Of a stretch of 15,997 nt of DNA, positions 1-5,866 are shown piece after piece. A model generated the notes under the pieces. It searched no databases. It saw nothing but the letters and a program-made list of their open reading frames with translations, and was not told the DNA's origin. The DNA comes from Ruminococcaceae bacterium UBA7075. Its GTDB lineage: Bacteria > Bacillota > Clostridia > Oscillospirales > Acutalibacteraceae. How positions within the stretch are numbered: the first letter of the stretch is position 1; each line of letters starts with the position of its first letter. The translations under genes were made by a program, and so were the position numbers. The stretch spans positions 1-15,997 of the forward strand of contig DKZL01000039.1 in the NCBI GenBank assembly GCA_002493635.1, in the 5' to 3' direction.

Positions 1-22
1 CAGCCCACCGGCTGCTTTTTTA
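1..22 (-). repeat. Truncated copy of dispersed intergenic repeat (copy E), doubling as a plus-strand terminator
   Basis: Read on the minus strand this is an A-run followed by GCAGCCGGTGGGCTG, which matches the left end of the repeat copies at 551-676 and 10318-10420. The window edge cuts off the rest. Read on the plus strand it forms a 5-bp CAGCC/GGCTG stem with a 4-nt loop followed by CTTTTTT, so it would also act as a rho-independent terminator for a gene lying to the left of the window. Confidence 0.55.
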
Positions 23-298
23 TAAATCCTGCAAATCTGCCGCTGTTATATCATTTTCCAGATTATCTCTTGCAAGGTCATTGTCAATTTCGCTGTATAC
101 ATCTGATATAGGCTTTTCCTGCTTAAAGGGCGTGGTATGATACACCTTAAGAGACGGTGCCTGCGTTCCTGCAATTATCGGATTTGCAGTGTCCTTACCG
201 TGCTTGGCTTTGCCCTGAATTTCAGCCACCTGTTCTGTTTTATTGTGATGATTGTTATTTTCATCATATTTATATCTTCTCATTCCCTGCTTTGGCAT
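20..298 (-). CDS. Small hypothetical protein, 92 aa
   Basis: I do not recognise this protein. The start is supported by a GAGGTGAT ribosome binding site about 3 nt before the ATG. The product is hydrophilic, with no signal peptide or membrane segment. It begins MPKQGMRRYKYDE, is rich in Asn, Lys, His and Gln in the first half, and becomes acidic at the C-terminus (EIDNDLARDNLENDITAADLQDL region, residues about 70-92). The composition suggests a soluble, probably poorly ordered protein. The stop falls at the edge of the repeat copy at 1-22, so the 3' end may have been shaped by that element. No partner gene is visible on the same strand. It is probably a real gene because of the ribosome binding site and the lack of a competing frame, but the function is unknown. 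Confidence 0.6.
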   Translation of the reverse strand: MPKQGMRRYKYDENNNHHNKTEQVAEIQGKAKHGKDTANPIIAGTQAPSLKVYHTTPFKQEKPISDVYSEIDNDLARDNLENDITAADLQDL

Positions 299-339
299 AA
301 TATCACCTCAACTGTATTATGTTCATAATCTGGGATTCT

Positions 340-358
340 ATCCTTTATAATAAAGGAT
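340..358. promoter_or_regulatory. Perfect palindrome upstream of the 92-aa gene
   Basis: ATCCTTTA-taa-TAAAGGAT is an 8-bp perfect inverted repeat with a 3-nt centre, about 42 nt upstream of the start codon of the minus-strand gene at 20-298. It could be an operator or a 5'-UTR hairpin. A weak minus-strand promoter (TTAAAA, 17 nt, TATTAT) overlaps it. No regulator is identified. Confidence 0.35.
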
Positions 359-550
359 TTATCGCAAAATTTTAAAAGCTAATATACACATTGCGACGAA
401 AAAACTCTATCTTACGCTACATATAGACAAAAAAGCATGGAATAGTGATAATATACATCATTGCATAGTATAATATTCTCTTGTGTCACTTTTAATCACT
501 CTTAACGATACTTTATTTTTTAGGCACTTAACTTATAGAGATGTTATGCT

Positions 551-676
551 ATGCATTTTTACTTTATAAAAAACCGTTTATACTTTGCATTCAAGCATTC
601 GGAAATAGTCGGGTTAGAAGTATGTTTTTATATAATGCTGTCTGCCCGGATAAGTGCAATCCACCGGATGCTTTTT
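551..676 (-). repeat. Dispersed intergenic repeat, copy D
   Basis: On the minus strand this stretch aligns with the repeat at 10318-10420 at roughly 80% identity with one gap over the first 70 nt. Shared blocks include the GCAnCCGnTGG left end, TATCCG, GCAGACA, ATATAAAAA, ACTTCTA and CCCGACT. About 20 extra nt precede the right-end block, which is GGTTTTTTATAAAGTAAAAAT here. On the plus strand its left end (GCAATCC-acc-GGATGC followed by CTTTTT) forms a terminator-like hairpin. The 72-codon open frame at 541-759 crosses this repeat and looks like chance. Apart from this repeat, the palindrome at 340-358 and the promoter at 732-760, I see nothing in 299-791. Confidence 0.7.
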
Positions 677-731
677 CATTTTGCAGAAAATTGTCCGTAT
701 ATTTCAGTCATACAAAAATAAATAAAAATTA

Positions 732-760
732 TTGTATTCAATTATATTTTATGTTATAAT
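732..760 (+). promoter_or_regulatory. Promoter of the SNF transporter gene
   Basis: TTGTAT at 732-737 and TATAAT at 755-760 are separated by 17 nt, with a TG one base before the -10 (extended -10). The start codon lies about 31 nt after the -10, so the leader is short. Confidence 0.65.
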
Positions 761-791
761 TTAGGAAATATTAAAAAATGGGGTACTTATT

Positions 792-2147
792 ATGAATAAA
801 AAAAGAGGAAATTTTTCAGGCGGACTTGGATTCGTATTTGCCGCAGCCGGCAGTGCAGTCGGACTGGGAAATTTATGGCGTTTTCCTTACCTTGCAGCTC
901 AGTACGGCGGAGGTATATTTATTTTTGTATATCTTATTTTGGCTATAACATTCGGCTTTTCATTGCTGACTGCCGAAATAGCAATAGGAAGAAAGACACA
1001 GCTCAGTCCTGTACTTGCCTATAAAAAGCTGAATAAGAAGTTTTCATTTTTAGGCTACATAGCAACTCTCGTACCAATTATAATTATTCCGTACTACTGC
1101 GTTATCGGCGGTTGGGTAACAAAATATATTACCGTTTATGCACAGGGGCTTGCCTATCCTGCCGCACAGGATAATTTCTTCTCGGATTTTATCGGTAATC
1201 CTATATCACCGCTCATCTTCTTTTTGATCTTTATGATTATATGCGTGCTTGTAATTATGCTCGGAGTAAATAAAGGTATCGAAAGAATCAGTAAGTTTCT
1301 TATGCCTGTGCTGTTATTGCTGACAATCGGCATTGCAATTTACACTGCAACTTTGCCGGGAGCTCTTGAAGGCATTTCCTATTATCTTGTTCCTGACTTC
1401 AGCAAATTTTCAATTTTTACTTTTGCTGCCGCTTTAGGTCAATTATTTTTCTCAATGAGTATTGCAATGGGCATTATGGTAACATACGGTTCATATACAA
1501 AAAAAGAAGTCAATCTCACAAAATCAGTAAATCAGATTGAAATTTTTGATACAATAGTAGCCTTGCTTGCAGGCTTTATGGTTGTTCCTGCTGTTTATGT
1601 ATTCAGCGGAGAAGAAGGACTTTCATCAAGCGGTCCGGGACTTATGTTTATTACTCTGCCAAAGGTCTTTGAACAGATGCCGGGCGGCGGAATTATTGCT
1701 CTGCTGTTCTTTATCCTTGTATTCCTTGCAGCAATAACAAGCGCAATCTCAGTAATGGAAGCCATTGTTTCTTCTTTGATGGACAAATTCAAGCTTTCAC
1801 GAACAGTTTCCTGCCTTATTGTAATCGGCATTTGCCTGTTGATGGGTATTCCATCCTCACTCGGCAACGGTCTTTGGGCAAACATCAAGATTTTAGGAAT
1901 GGACTTCCTTACATTCTTTGACTATTTAAGCAACAGTGTACTTATGCCTATTGTCGCACTTTTCACCTGTATTCTTGTAGGTTGGGTTATCAAACCAAAG
2001 GCTATTACCGATGAGATTACACGAAACGGTGAAAAATTCGGAAGAAAAAAATTATTTAATGTAATGATAAAATACATCGCTCCCGTGTGCCTGATTTTTA
2101 TCCTTGTTTCCTACACATTAGCACAGTTCGGTGTAATAAAATTGTGA
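792..2147 (+). CDS. Sodium-dependent transporter, SNF (neurotransmitter:sodium symporter) family
   Basis: This 451-residue integral membrane protein has the family signature GLGNLWRFPY at about residues 24-33, just after the GSAVG stretch of the first helix, and about 11-12 hydrophobic helices in all. This family couples inward sodium flow to uptake of amino acids or related amines across the cytoplasmic membrane. Bacterial members are typically about 440-500 residues, so this one looks complete. The substrate cannot be read from the sequence. The ribosome binding site is weak (GGGG about 11 nt before ATG), but no better start exists and the N-terminus MNKKRGNFSGGLGFVFAAAGS is typical of the family. 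It is monocistronic: its own promoter lies at 732-760 and a strong terminator follows at 2225. Its downstream neighbour is convergent and unrelated. Confidence 0.93.
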   Translation: MNKKRGNFSGGLGFVFAAAGSAVGLGNLWRFPYLAAQYGGGIFIFVYLILAITFGFSLLTAEIAIGRKTQLSPVLAYKKLNKKFSFLGYIATLVPIIIIPYYCVIGGWVTKYITVYAQGLAYPAAQDNFFSDFIGNPISPLIFFLIFMIICVLVIMLGVNKGIERISKFLMPVLLLLTIGIAIYTATLPGALEGISYYLVPDFSKFSIFTFAAALGQLFFSMSIAMGIMVTYGSYTKKEVNLTKSVNQIEIFDTIVALLAGFMVVPAVYVFSGEEGLSSSGPGLMFITLPKVFEQMPGGGIIALLFFILVFLAAITSAISVMEAIVSSLMDKFKLSRTVSCLIVIGICLLMGIPSSLGNGLWANIKILGMDFLTFFDYLSNSVLMPIVALFTCILVGWVIKPKAITDEITRNGEKFGRKKLFNVMIKYIAPVCLIFILVSYTLAQFGVIKL

Positions 2148-2162
2148 TATTAATGTTAACTT

Positions 2163-2224
2163 TGAAAATTTAACCTTATAAGTAATAACACCGTCCAAAC
2201 AGTTTTCTATACGATATAAAATTT
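2163..2224 (+). repeat. Partial, degenerate copy of the dispersed repeat (copy C)
   Basis: The right-end block AACAGTTTTCTATACGATA followed by TAAAATTTGACCTC resembles AGCAATTTCCTATAAAGTA followed by AAATTTGACCTC of the copy at 5705-5804, and leads straight into a terminator stem in the same way. The left part is only weakly similar (AAAATTTAACCTTATA), and the left hairpins are absent. Confidence 0.45.
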
Positions 2225-2258
2225 GACCTCACAAGTGAAATTACTTGTGAGGTCTTTA
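2225..2258 (+). terminator. Rho-independent terminator between convergent genes
   Basis: GACCTCACAAGT (2225-2236), a 6-nt loop, then ACTTGTGAGGTC (2243-2254) form a perfect 12-bp stem followed by TTTATAT. The minus-strand reading gives AAATTTTAT after the stem, so it can serve both the transporter gene and the convergent ABC operon. Confidence 0.88.
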
Positions 2259-2278
2259 TATGTTAGCATTATATTTTT

Positions 2279-3415
2279 TTACTCGCTCATTACTTCCTTA
2301 ACGGATATACTCTTTATTCTTGAAGAATATATGAGCATAATTCCCTCGTACACAACAATAAATGCCGCAAGAGTGATTAGAAACATTTTTACATCGAAAT
2401 TATATTCAGGCACACCTTCAAAATCTGCAAATACAATTTCAACCATCATTTTAAGAAGTCCGAATTGATAAGCGGTACCTATAAAGAATCCTATATAAGC
2501 CGCAGGTCTGTATCCGTCAAGCACCGCTGTTTTGCATTGAGAGGTCTGATAACCGAACACCCGCATCATAGCAATATTTTTACTGTTTGAATTTATGACT
2601 GTTGTAACGGCAATATAAAGCGTTGTAAAAGCAAGAGTAACACCGATAATAAATATCATAATTCCCATATATTCGCTTGACAAATCTTTCATACTTGCCG
2701 ACATTTGTATCATCGCAGCAAAGCAGAAGGATGAAAAGCAGATAAAAAATACAAGCGTTTTTCTGTTCCTTATAACAGAGCTTTTCATATCGGCAATAAA
2801 ATTCTTTTTATTTTTTATCTCTATATTCTTGCCCTTGGCTTTAGTAATTCCTTTAAGAAGATTTACAGCAGGCTGTTTAAGCTTTCGCATACTGTGAATA
2901 ACTGCTATGCAGGCAAATACTATTGCAGGAACTGCAACAAGAATTATAAATAATGCAGGATGAAAGCTGATAGAAAATTCAGGAAGTATTTTATCCTCAT
3001 TTTGCAGTTCATAAAAAGACGGCATTAATGCAAAGGAAATCAGGTATCCGGCAATACAACCTGTAAACACACTTAATCCGAATACTGAAAAACTCCTTGC
3101 AATTCTGAAATCAGAGTAACCCAACGCTTTCAGAATACCGATTTCCTTTCCGTGGCTGTCAATGTAATGTTTAATATAAAAGAACAGCATAACTACTGTT
3201 GTGGCAAGCAGACAACCGCCTGAAACGGCGCAGACCACCTTGCAGGTCATAATCTGCGCATCATAGAAGATTTGAGCATATTCATTATTAATCAGACTTT
3301 CAATATCTATAATGTCAAGATAGTAATTCAGAAACATATTGCAAACCGTAACTGCACAACAGGTTATAATAAAAATTCCAAACAGCTTGAAGCTGTCCTT
3401 AATACTTACTATCAT
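2279..3415 (-). CDS. FtsX/MacB-type ABC transporter permease
   Basis: This 378-residue membrane protein has about eight hydrophobic helices. They lie near residues 8-30, 58-82, 105-135, 150-175, 220-240, 250-275, 305-330 and 350-372. It contains two FtsX-like units: KEIGILKALGYSDFRIARS at about residues 90-108, and a second coupling segment, SKNIAMMRVFGY, in the C-terminal half. Such Glu/Lys-Leu-Gly coupling loops contact the ATPase in MacB/LolCDE-type systems, which do mechanical work or export peptides and drugs rather than import. The start ATG lies 4 nt after the ATPase stop, so translation is coupled. It lacks the long extracellular domain of MacB and of the BceB class, so a BceAB-type peptide sensor role is less likely. 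Export substrate unknown. Confidence 0.85.
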   Translation of the reverse strand: MIVSIKDSFKLFGIFIITCCAVTVCNMFLNYYLDIIDIESLINNEYAQIFYDAQIMTCKVVCAVSGGCLLATTVVMLFFYIKHYIDSHGKEIGILKALGYSDFRIARSFSVFGLSVFTGCIAGYLISFALMPSFYELQNEDKILPEFSISFHPALFIILVAVPAIVFACIAVIHSMRKLKQPAVNLLKGITKAKGKNIEIKNKKNFIADMKSSVIRNRKTLVFFICFSSFCFAAMIQMSASMKDLSSEYMGIMIFIIGVTLAFTTLYIAVTTVINSNSKNIAMMRVFGYQTSQCKTAVLDGYRPAAYIGFFIGTAYQFGLLKMMVEIVFADFEGVPEYNFDVKMFLITLAAFIVVYEGIMLIYSSRIKSISVKEVMSE

Positions 3416-3419
3416 ATCA

Positions 3420-4112
3420 TCACCAGCCTATCTCATATGCAGACTTTTTATGCTGATTTTTGGTAACTTCGATGATTTTACCGCTGTTCATACGCACAAC
3501 AGTATCAGCAGTTTCTGCAATATTTGAATTGTGAGTTACCATTATCATAGTAAATTTCTGCTCTTTCTGAAGCTTAATTATGTAGTCAAGAACAAGTCTG
3601 CCTGTCTTTTCATCAAGAGCACCTGTCGGCTCATCAAGGAAAAGTACCTTTGGATTTTTAGCTAATGCTCTGGCTATGGATACCCTCTGCTGTTCTCCTC
3701 CGCTAAGCTCGTTAGGGAATTTTTTCAGCTTATCCGAAAGTCCGACTGCCTCTATATATTTTTTATAATCCTTGTTGCCATAAAGGTCAGCACCCATTTT
3801 TACGTTTTTCTCTACATTAAGATTAGGAAGAAGATAATACTGCTGAAATATAAATGCCGTATTGTCTTTTCTGAATGAAGTCAGTTGTTTTTCAGACATA
3901 TTGCTGATTGACTTTTCATCATAACAAATACTTCCGCTGTCAGATTTTTCAAGACCTGAAACAACATTCAGCAAGGTTGACTTTCCCGAACCTGACGCAC
4001 CGAGAACAACAACATATTCACCATCTTTTATTTCAAGAGAAATATCATCAAGCACCTTGAATCTGTTGTCCCCAGTTCCGTAATACTTTGTAAGATTTTT
4101 AATTTTTATCAT
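3420..4112 (-). CDS. ABC transporter ATP-binding protein, MacB/LolD type
   Basis: A complete ABC ATPase of about 230 residues. It shows Walker A GASGSGKS (near residue 38), Q-loop IFQQYYLLPN, signature LSGGEQQR, Walker B VLFLDEPTGALDE and H-loop MVTHN. The DEPTGALD form is typical of the MacB/LolD/BceA branch, matching the FtsX-type permease that follows. I chose the ATG at 4112, which overlaps the end of the tetR gene by 14 nt and has an AGGTG motif upstream; an in-frame GTG three codons earlier (4121) is the alternative. It is the middle gene of a three-gene operon and should hydrolyse ATP on the cytoplasmic face to drive the permease. Confidence 0.92.
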   Translation of the reverse strand: MIKIKNLTKYYGTGDNRFKVLDDISLEIKDGEYVVVLGASGSGKSTLLNVVSGLEKSDSGSICYDEKSISNMSEKQLTSFRKDNTAFIFQQYYLLPNLNVEKNVKMGADLYGNKDYKKYIEAVGLSDKLKKFPNELSGGEQQRVSIARALAKNPKVLFLDEPTGALDEKTGRLVLDYIIKLQKEQKFTMIMVTHNSNIAETADTVVRMNSGKIIEVTKNQHKKSAYEIGW

Positions 4113-4686
4113 TATCAGCACCTGCCTTAATATTTTTTAGTAGCGAAACAAACACTTCTGTAAGCATATTACTAATTTCTTCATCAGAAAAACTGCACAT
4201 ACCAGTTGCAAAAAGTGTTGCAATGCCGTGAGTATATATCCATAGATGATGATAAAGCTTTAATGAAGCTTCATCTGACAATCCGTAACTGTCCTTTACT
4301 GATCTCAAAATATCATCATAATTATCATCAATTACAGGCAGTATATCTTCAAGACCTGTCTGTCTTGGAAGTTCTTTCATAAAAAGTAACTGAAACAGCT
4401 TTGGTTCATTTTTTGAAAATTTTATATATGCCTGCCCCACACCCTTAAAGGCAATATCGTTTTCAAGACCTGCTTTGACATACTGAGTGTAAATACTTTT
4501 AGCCTTGTTTTCAACTTCCTGCAAAACCTCATTCATACTGTTAAACACCGTAAATATCGGTCTTGCCGAACTGTTAAGATAATTGCCGATTTCACGTGCA
4601 GTCACGCTTTCTATTCCACTTTCTCTGAGAATATCAAGCCCTGCATTAACAATTTCCTCTTTAGTAAATTTTGCTTTTGGCGGCAT
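4099..4686 (-). CDS. TetR-family transcriptional repressor of the ABC operon
   Basis: The 195-residue protein has an N-terminal TetR helix-turn-helix. FTKEEIVNAGLDILRESGIE is at about residues 7-26, followed by SVTAREIGNYLNSSARPIF. The C-terminal half is a helical ligand-binding domain ending near LWIYTHGIATLFATG, the WHG-type motif of one TetR C-terminal class. The ribosome binding site GGAGGG is 6 nt before ATG. It is the first gene of the operon with the ATPase and permease. Two palindromes right after its own -10 box (4705-4736) indicate autorepression relieved by a ligand, perhaps the transported compound. That regulatory link is inferred from layout; no ligand is predicted. Confidence 0.9.
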   Translation of the reverse strand: MPPKAKFTKEEIVNAGLDILRESGIESVTAREIGNYLNSSARPIFTVFNSMNEVLQEVENKAKSIYTQYVKAGLENDIAFKGVGQAYIKFSKNEPKLFQLLFMKELPRQTGLEDILPVIDDNYDDILRSVKDSYGLSDEASLKLYHHLWIYTHGIATLFATGMCSFSDEEISNMLTEVFVSLLKNIKAGADNDKN

Positions 4687-4704
4687 ACATATCCCTCCTT
4701 CTTA

Positions 4705-4736
4705 TTTAAAACACCTGTTTTAAAACTGTAGTTTTA
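4705..4736. promoter_or_regulatory. Tandem palindromic operators, probably for the TetR protein
   Basis: Two adjacent palindromes share the pattern AAAACW-NN-WGTTTT: AAAACACCTGTTTT (4708-4721) and AAAACTGTAGTTTT (4722-4735). The first extends to a perfect 20-bp dyad at 4705-4724 and the second to 16 bp at 4721-4736. They sit immediately downstream of the minus-strand -10 box, covering the likely transcription start and early leader, an ideal place for repression. The match to the adjacent TetR protein is inferred. Confidence 0.7.
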
Positions 4737-4764
4737 GTATACAATAATAACATATTTTTGTCAA
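4736..4764 (-). promoter_or_regulatory. Promoter of the tetR-ABC operon
   Basis: On the minus strand, TTGACA (4759-4764) and TATACT (4736-4741) are separated by 17 nt, a near-consensus vegetative promoter. Its -10 box touches the operator palindromes. Confidence 0.8.
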
Positions 4765-4797
4765 TACACAAACTCAGCAATAAAAGTCGAGAAATTA

Positions 4798-4806
4798 TGC
4801 TATAAT
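4798..4806 (+). promoter_or_regulatory. Extended -10 promoter of the AraC-type gene
   Basis: TGCTATAAT gives an extended -10 with a perfect TATAAT at 4801-4806, 31 nt before the start codon of the AraC-type gene. I see no good -35 box, which is compatible with an extended -10 or an activator-dependent promoter. It diverges from the tetR promoter. Confidence 0.5.
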
Positions 4807-4837
4807 AAAGTTATACTATAACCAAGGTGATGAAAAG

Positions 4838-5728
4838 ATGAACGAAAAGATTGAAGCTGTACAAAGAATGCAGGAATATATAGAGCAAAACCTATATTCC
4901 GAAATAACACTTGCTGACCTCTCAAAGGCTTCGCATTTTTCGCCCTGGTACTCACATCGGTTATTCACACAATATCTTAATATGACGCCGTCTGCATACA
5001 TCAGAAAGCTCCGCCTTTCAAAATCTGCTTTGAAATTACGTGATGAAAAAGTTAAAATATTAGACGTGGCATTAGAAGTCGGATATTGCAGCGTTGACGG
5101 GTATCAGCGTGCTTTTTACCGTGAGTTCGGGTGCAATCCTAAAGAATATGCAAGATCTCCTGTTCCAATCGGTCTTTTCAAGCCTTACGGTATAAAATAT
5201 TCTGTTTTACGAAAGGAGAACAAAACGATGAGCAACACAAAGAATGTATTTATTCAAGTAATTGAAAAGCCTGAGCGAAAGGTCATTATAAAAAGAGGCT
5301 TAACTGCAAAAGATTATTGGACATACTGCAACGAAGTAGGATGTGATGTCTGGGGACTTCTGACAAGCATAAAATCAATAAGCGGAGAACCTGTGTGTAT
5401 GTGGCTTACAAGCAAGTACAAAAAGCCTGACACCTCGGAATATGTTCAGGGGGTTGAAGTGTCTGTCGATTATGACGGTGTAGTGCCCGAAGGTTTTGAT
5501 GTTATCACTTTGCCGAAATGTAAATATCTGATGTTTCAGGGAGAACCTTTTGAGGAAGCTGACTTCGGCACTGCGATTGAGCAAATCCGGAATGCCATTG
5601 AAAAATATGACCCCTCTGTTATCGGATACAAATGGAATACTGATGAACCACGCATTCAGCTTGAACCAATAGGTACAAGAGGATATATTGAACTTGTAGC
5701 AATAAAGCAGGCAGTGGCCTGCACATAA
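4838..5728 (+). CDS. AraC-family regulator with C-terminal GyrI-like effector-binding domain
   Basis: This 296-residue cytoplasmic regulator has two AraC-type helix-turn-helix motifs, at about residues 23-66 (ITLADLSKASHFSPWYSHRLF) and 73-106 (KILDVALEVGYCSVDGYQRAF, then FGCNPKEYAR). A GyrI/BacA-like small-molecule-binding domain follows at about residues 131-290 (VQGVEVSVDYDG, YIELVAIKQ). That domain order is well known in Rob/SoxS-like and BmrR-like sensors of multidrug or xenobiotic ligands. The ribosome binding site AAGGTGA precedes the ATG. A second in-frame ATG at residue 131 has its own strong ribosome binding site (see 5213-5230). The last five residues (AVACT) and stop codon come from a dispersed repeat. 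It is divergent from the tetR-ABC operon, so it might also control that, but the sequence does not prove this. Confidence 0.88.
   Translation: MNEKIEAVQRMQEYIEQNLYSEITLADLSKASHFSPWYSHRLFTQYLNMTPSAYIRKLRLSKSALKLRDEKVKILDVALEVGYCSVDGYQRAFYREFGCNPKEYARSPVPIGLFKPYGIKYSVLRKENKTMSNTKNVFIQVIEKPERKVIIKRGLTAKDYWTYCNEVGCDVWGLLTSIKSISGEPVCMWLTSKYKKPDTSEYVQGVEVSVDYDGVVPEGFDVITLPKCKYLMFQGEPFEEADFGTAIEQIRNAIEKYDPSVIGYKWNTDEPRIQLEPIGTRGYIELVAIKQAVACT
5213..5230 (+). promoter_or_regulatory. Internal ribosome binding site and start within the AraC-type gene
   Basis: AAGGAG (5213-5218) lies 9 nt before an in-frame ATG at 5228-5230, exactly at the junction between the DNA-binding half and the GyrI-like domain. 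It could produce a free effector-binding domain of about 166 residues. Confidence 0.5.
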
Positions 5729-5804
5729 TCGTGCAGACAGCATCATATGAAAATTCACTTCTGTGCCCGAGCGCAACAGAGCAATTTCCTATAAAGTAAA
5801 ATTT
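5705..5804 (+). repeat. Dispersed intergenic repeat, copy B
   Basis: Aligned by eye without gaps, this matches the copy at 10318-10420 at about 70 of 88 positions. Shared blocks include the CTGCAC/GTGCAG hairpin arms, GCAGACA, CATAT, ACTTCT, TGCCCGA, CAGAGCA and CTATAAAG. The hairpin CTGCAC-ATAATC-GTGCAG (5719-5736) contains the stop codon of the AraC-type gene in its loop. The right end runs into the terminator stem at 5803. Confidence 0.75.
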
Positions 5805-5839
5805 GACCTCCCGAATTAAAAACTCGGGAGGTCAATTTT
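5803..5839 (+). terminator. Rho-independent terminator between convergent genes
   Basis: TTGACCTCCCGA (5803-5814), a 9-nt loop, then TCGGGAGGTCAA (5824-5835) form a 12-bp stem followed by TTTTATA. It can end the AraC-type transcript. On the other strand it can end the surface-protein operon, whose stop is about 30 nt away. Confidence 0.88.
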
Positions 5840-5866
5840 ATAAAAAGATTAAATTTACTCGTGTTA

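Noticed and set aside
541..759. 72-codon open frame on the plus strand
   Set aside because: It crosses the dispersed repeat copy and the promoter of the transporter gene, has no ribosome binding site, and its translation is Cys/Phe/Tyr-rich with no domain.
2279..4112. BceAB-type antimicrobial peptide sensing transporter
   Set aside because: The permease lacks the large extracellular domain and no BceRS-type two-component system is adjacent; a TetR regulator is instead.
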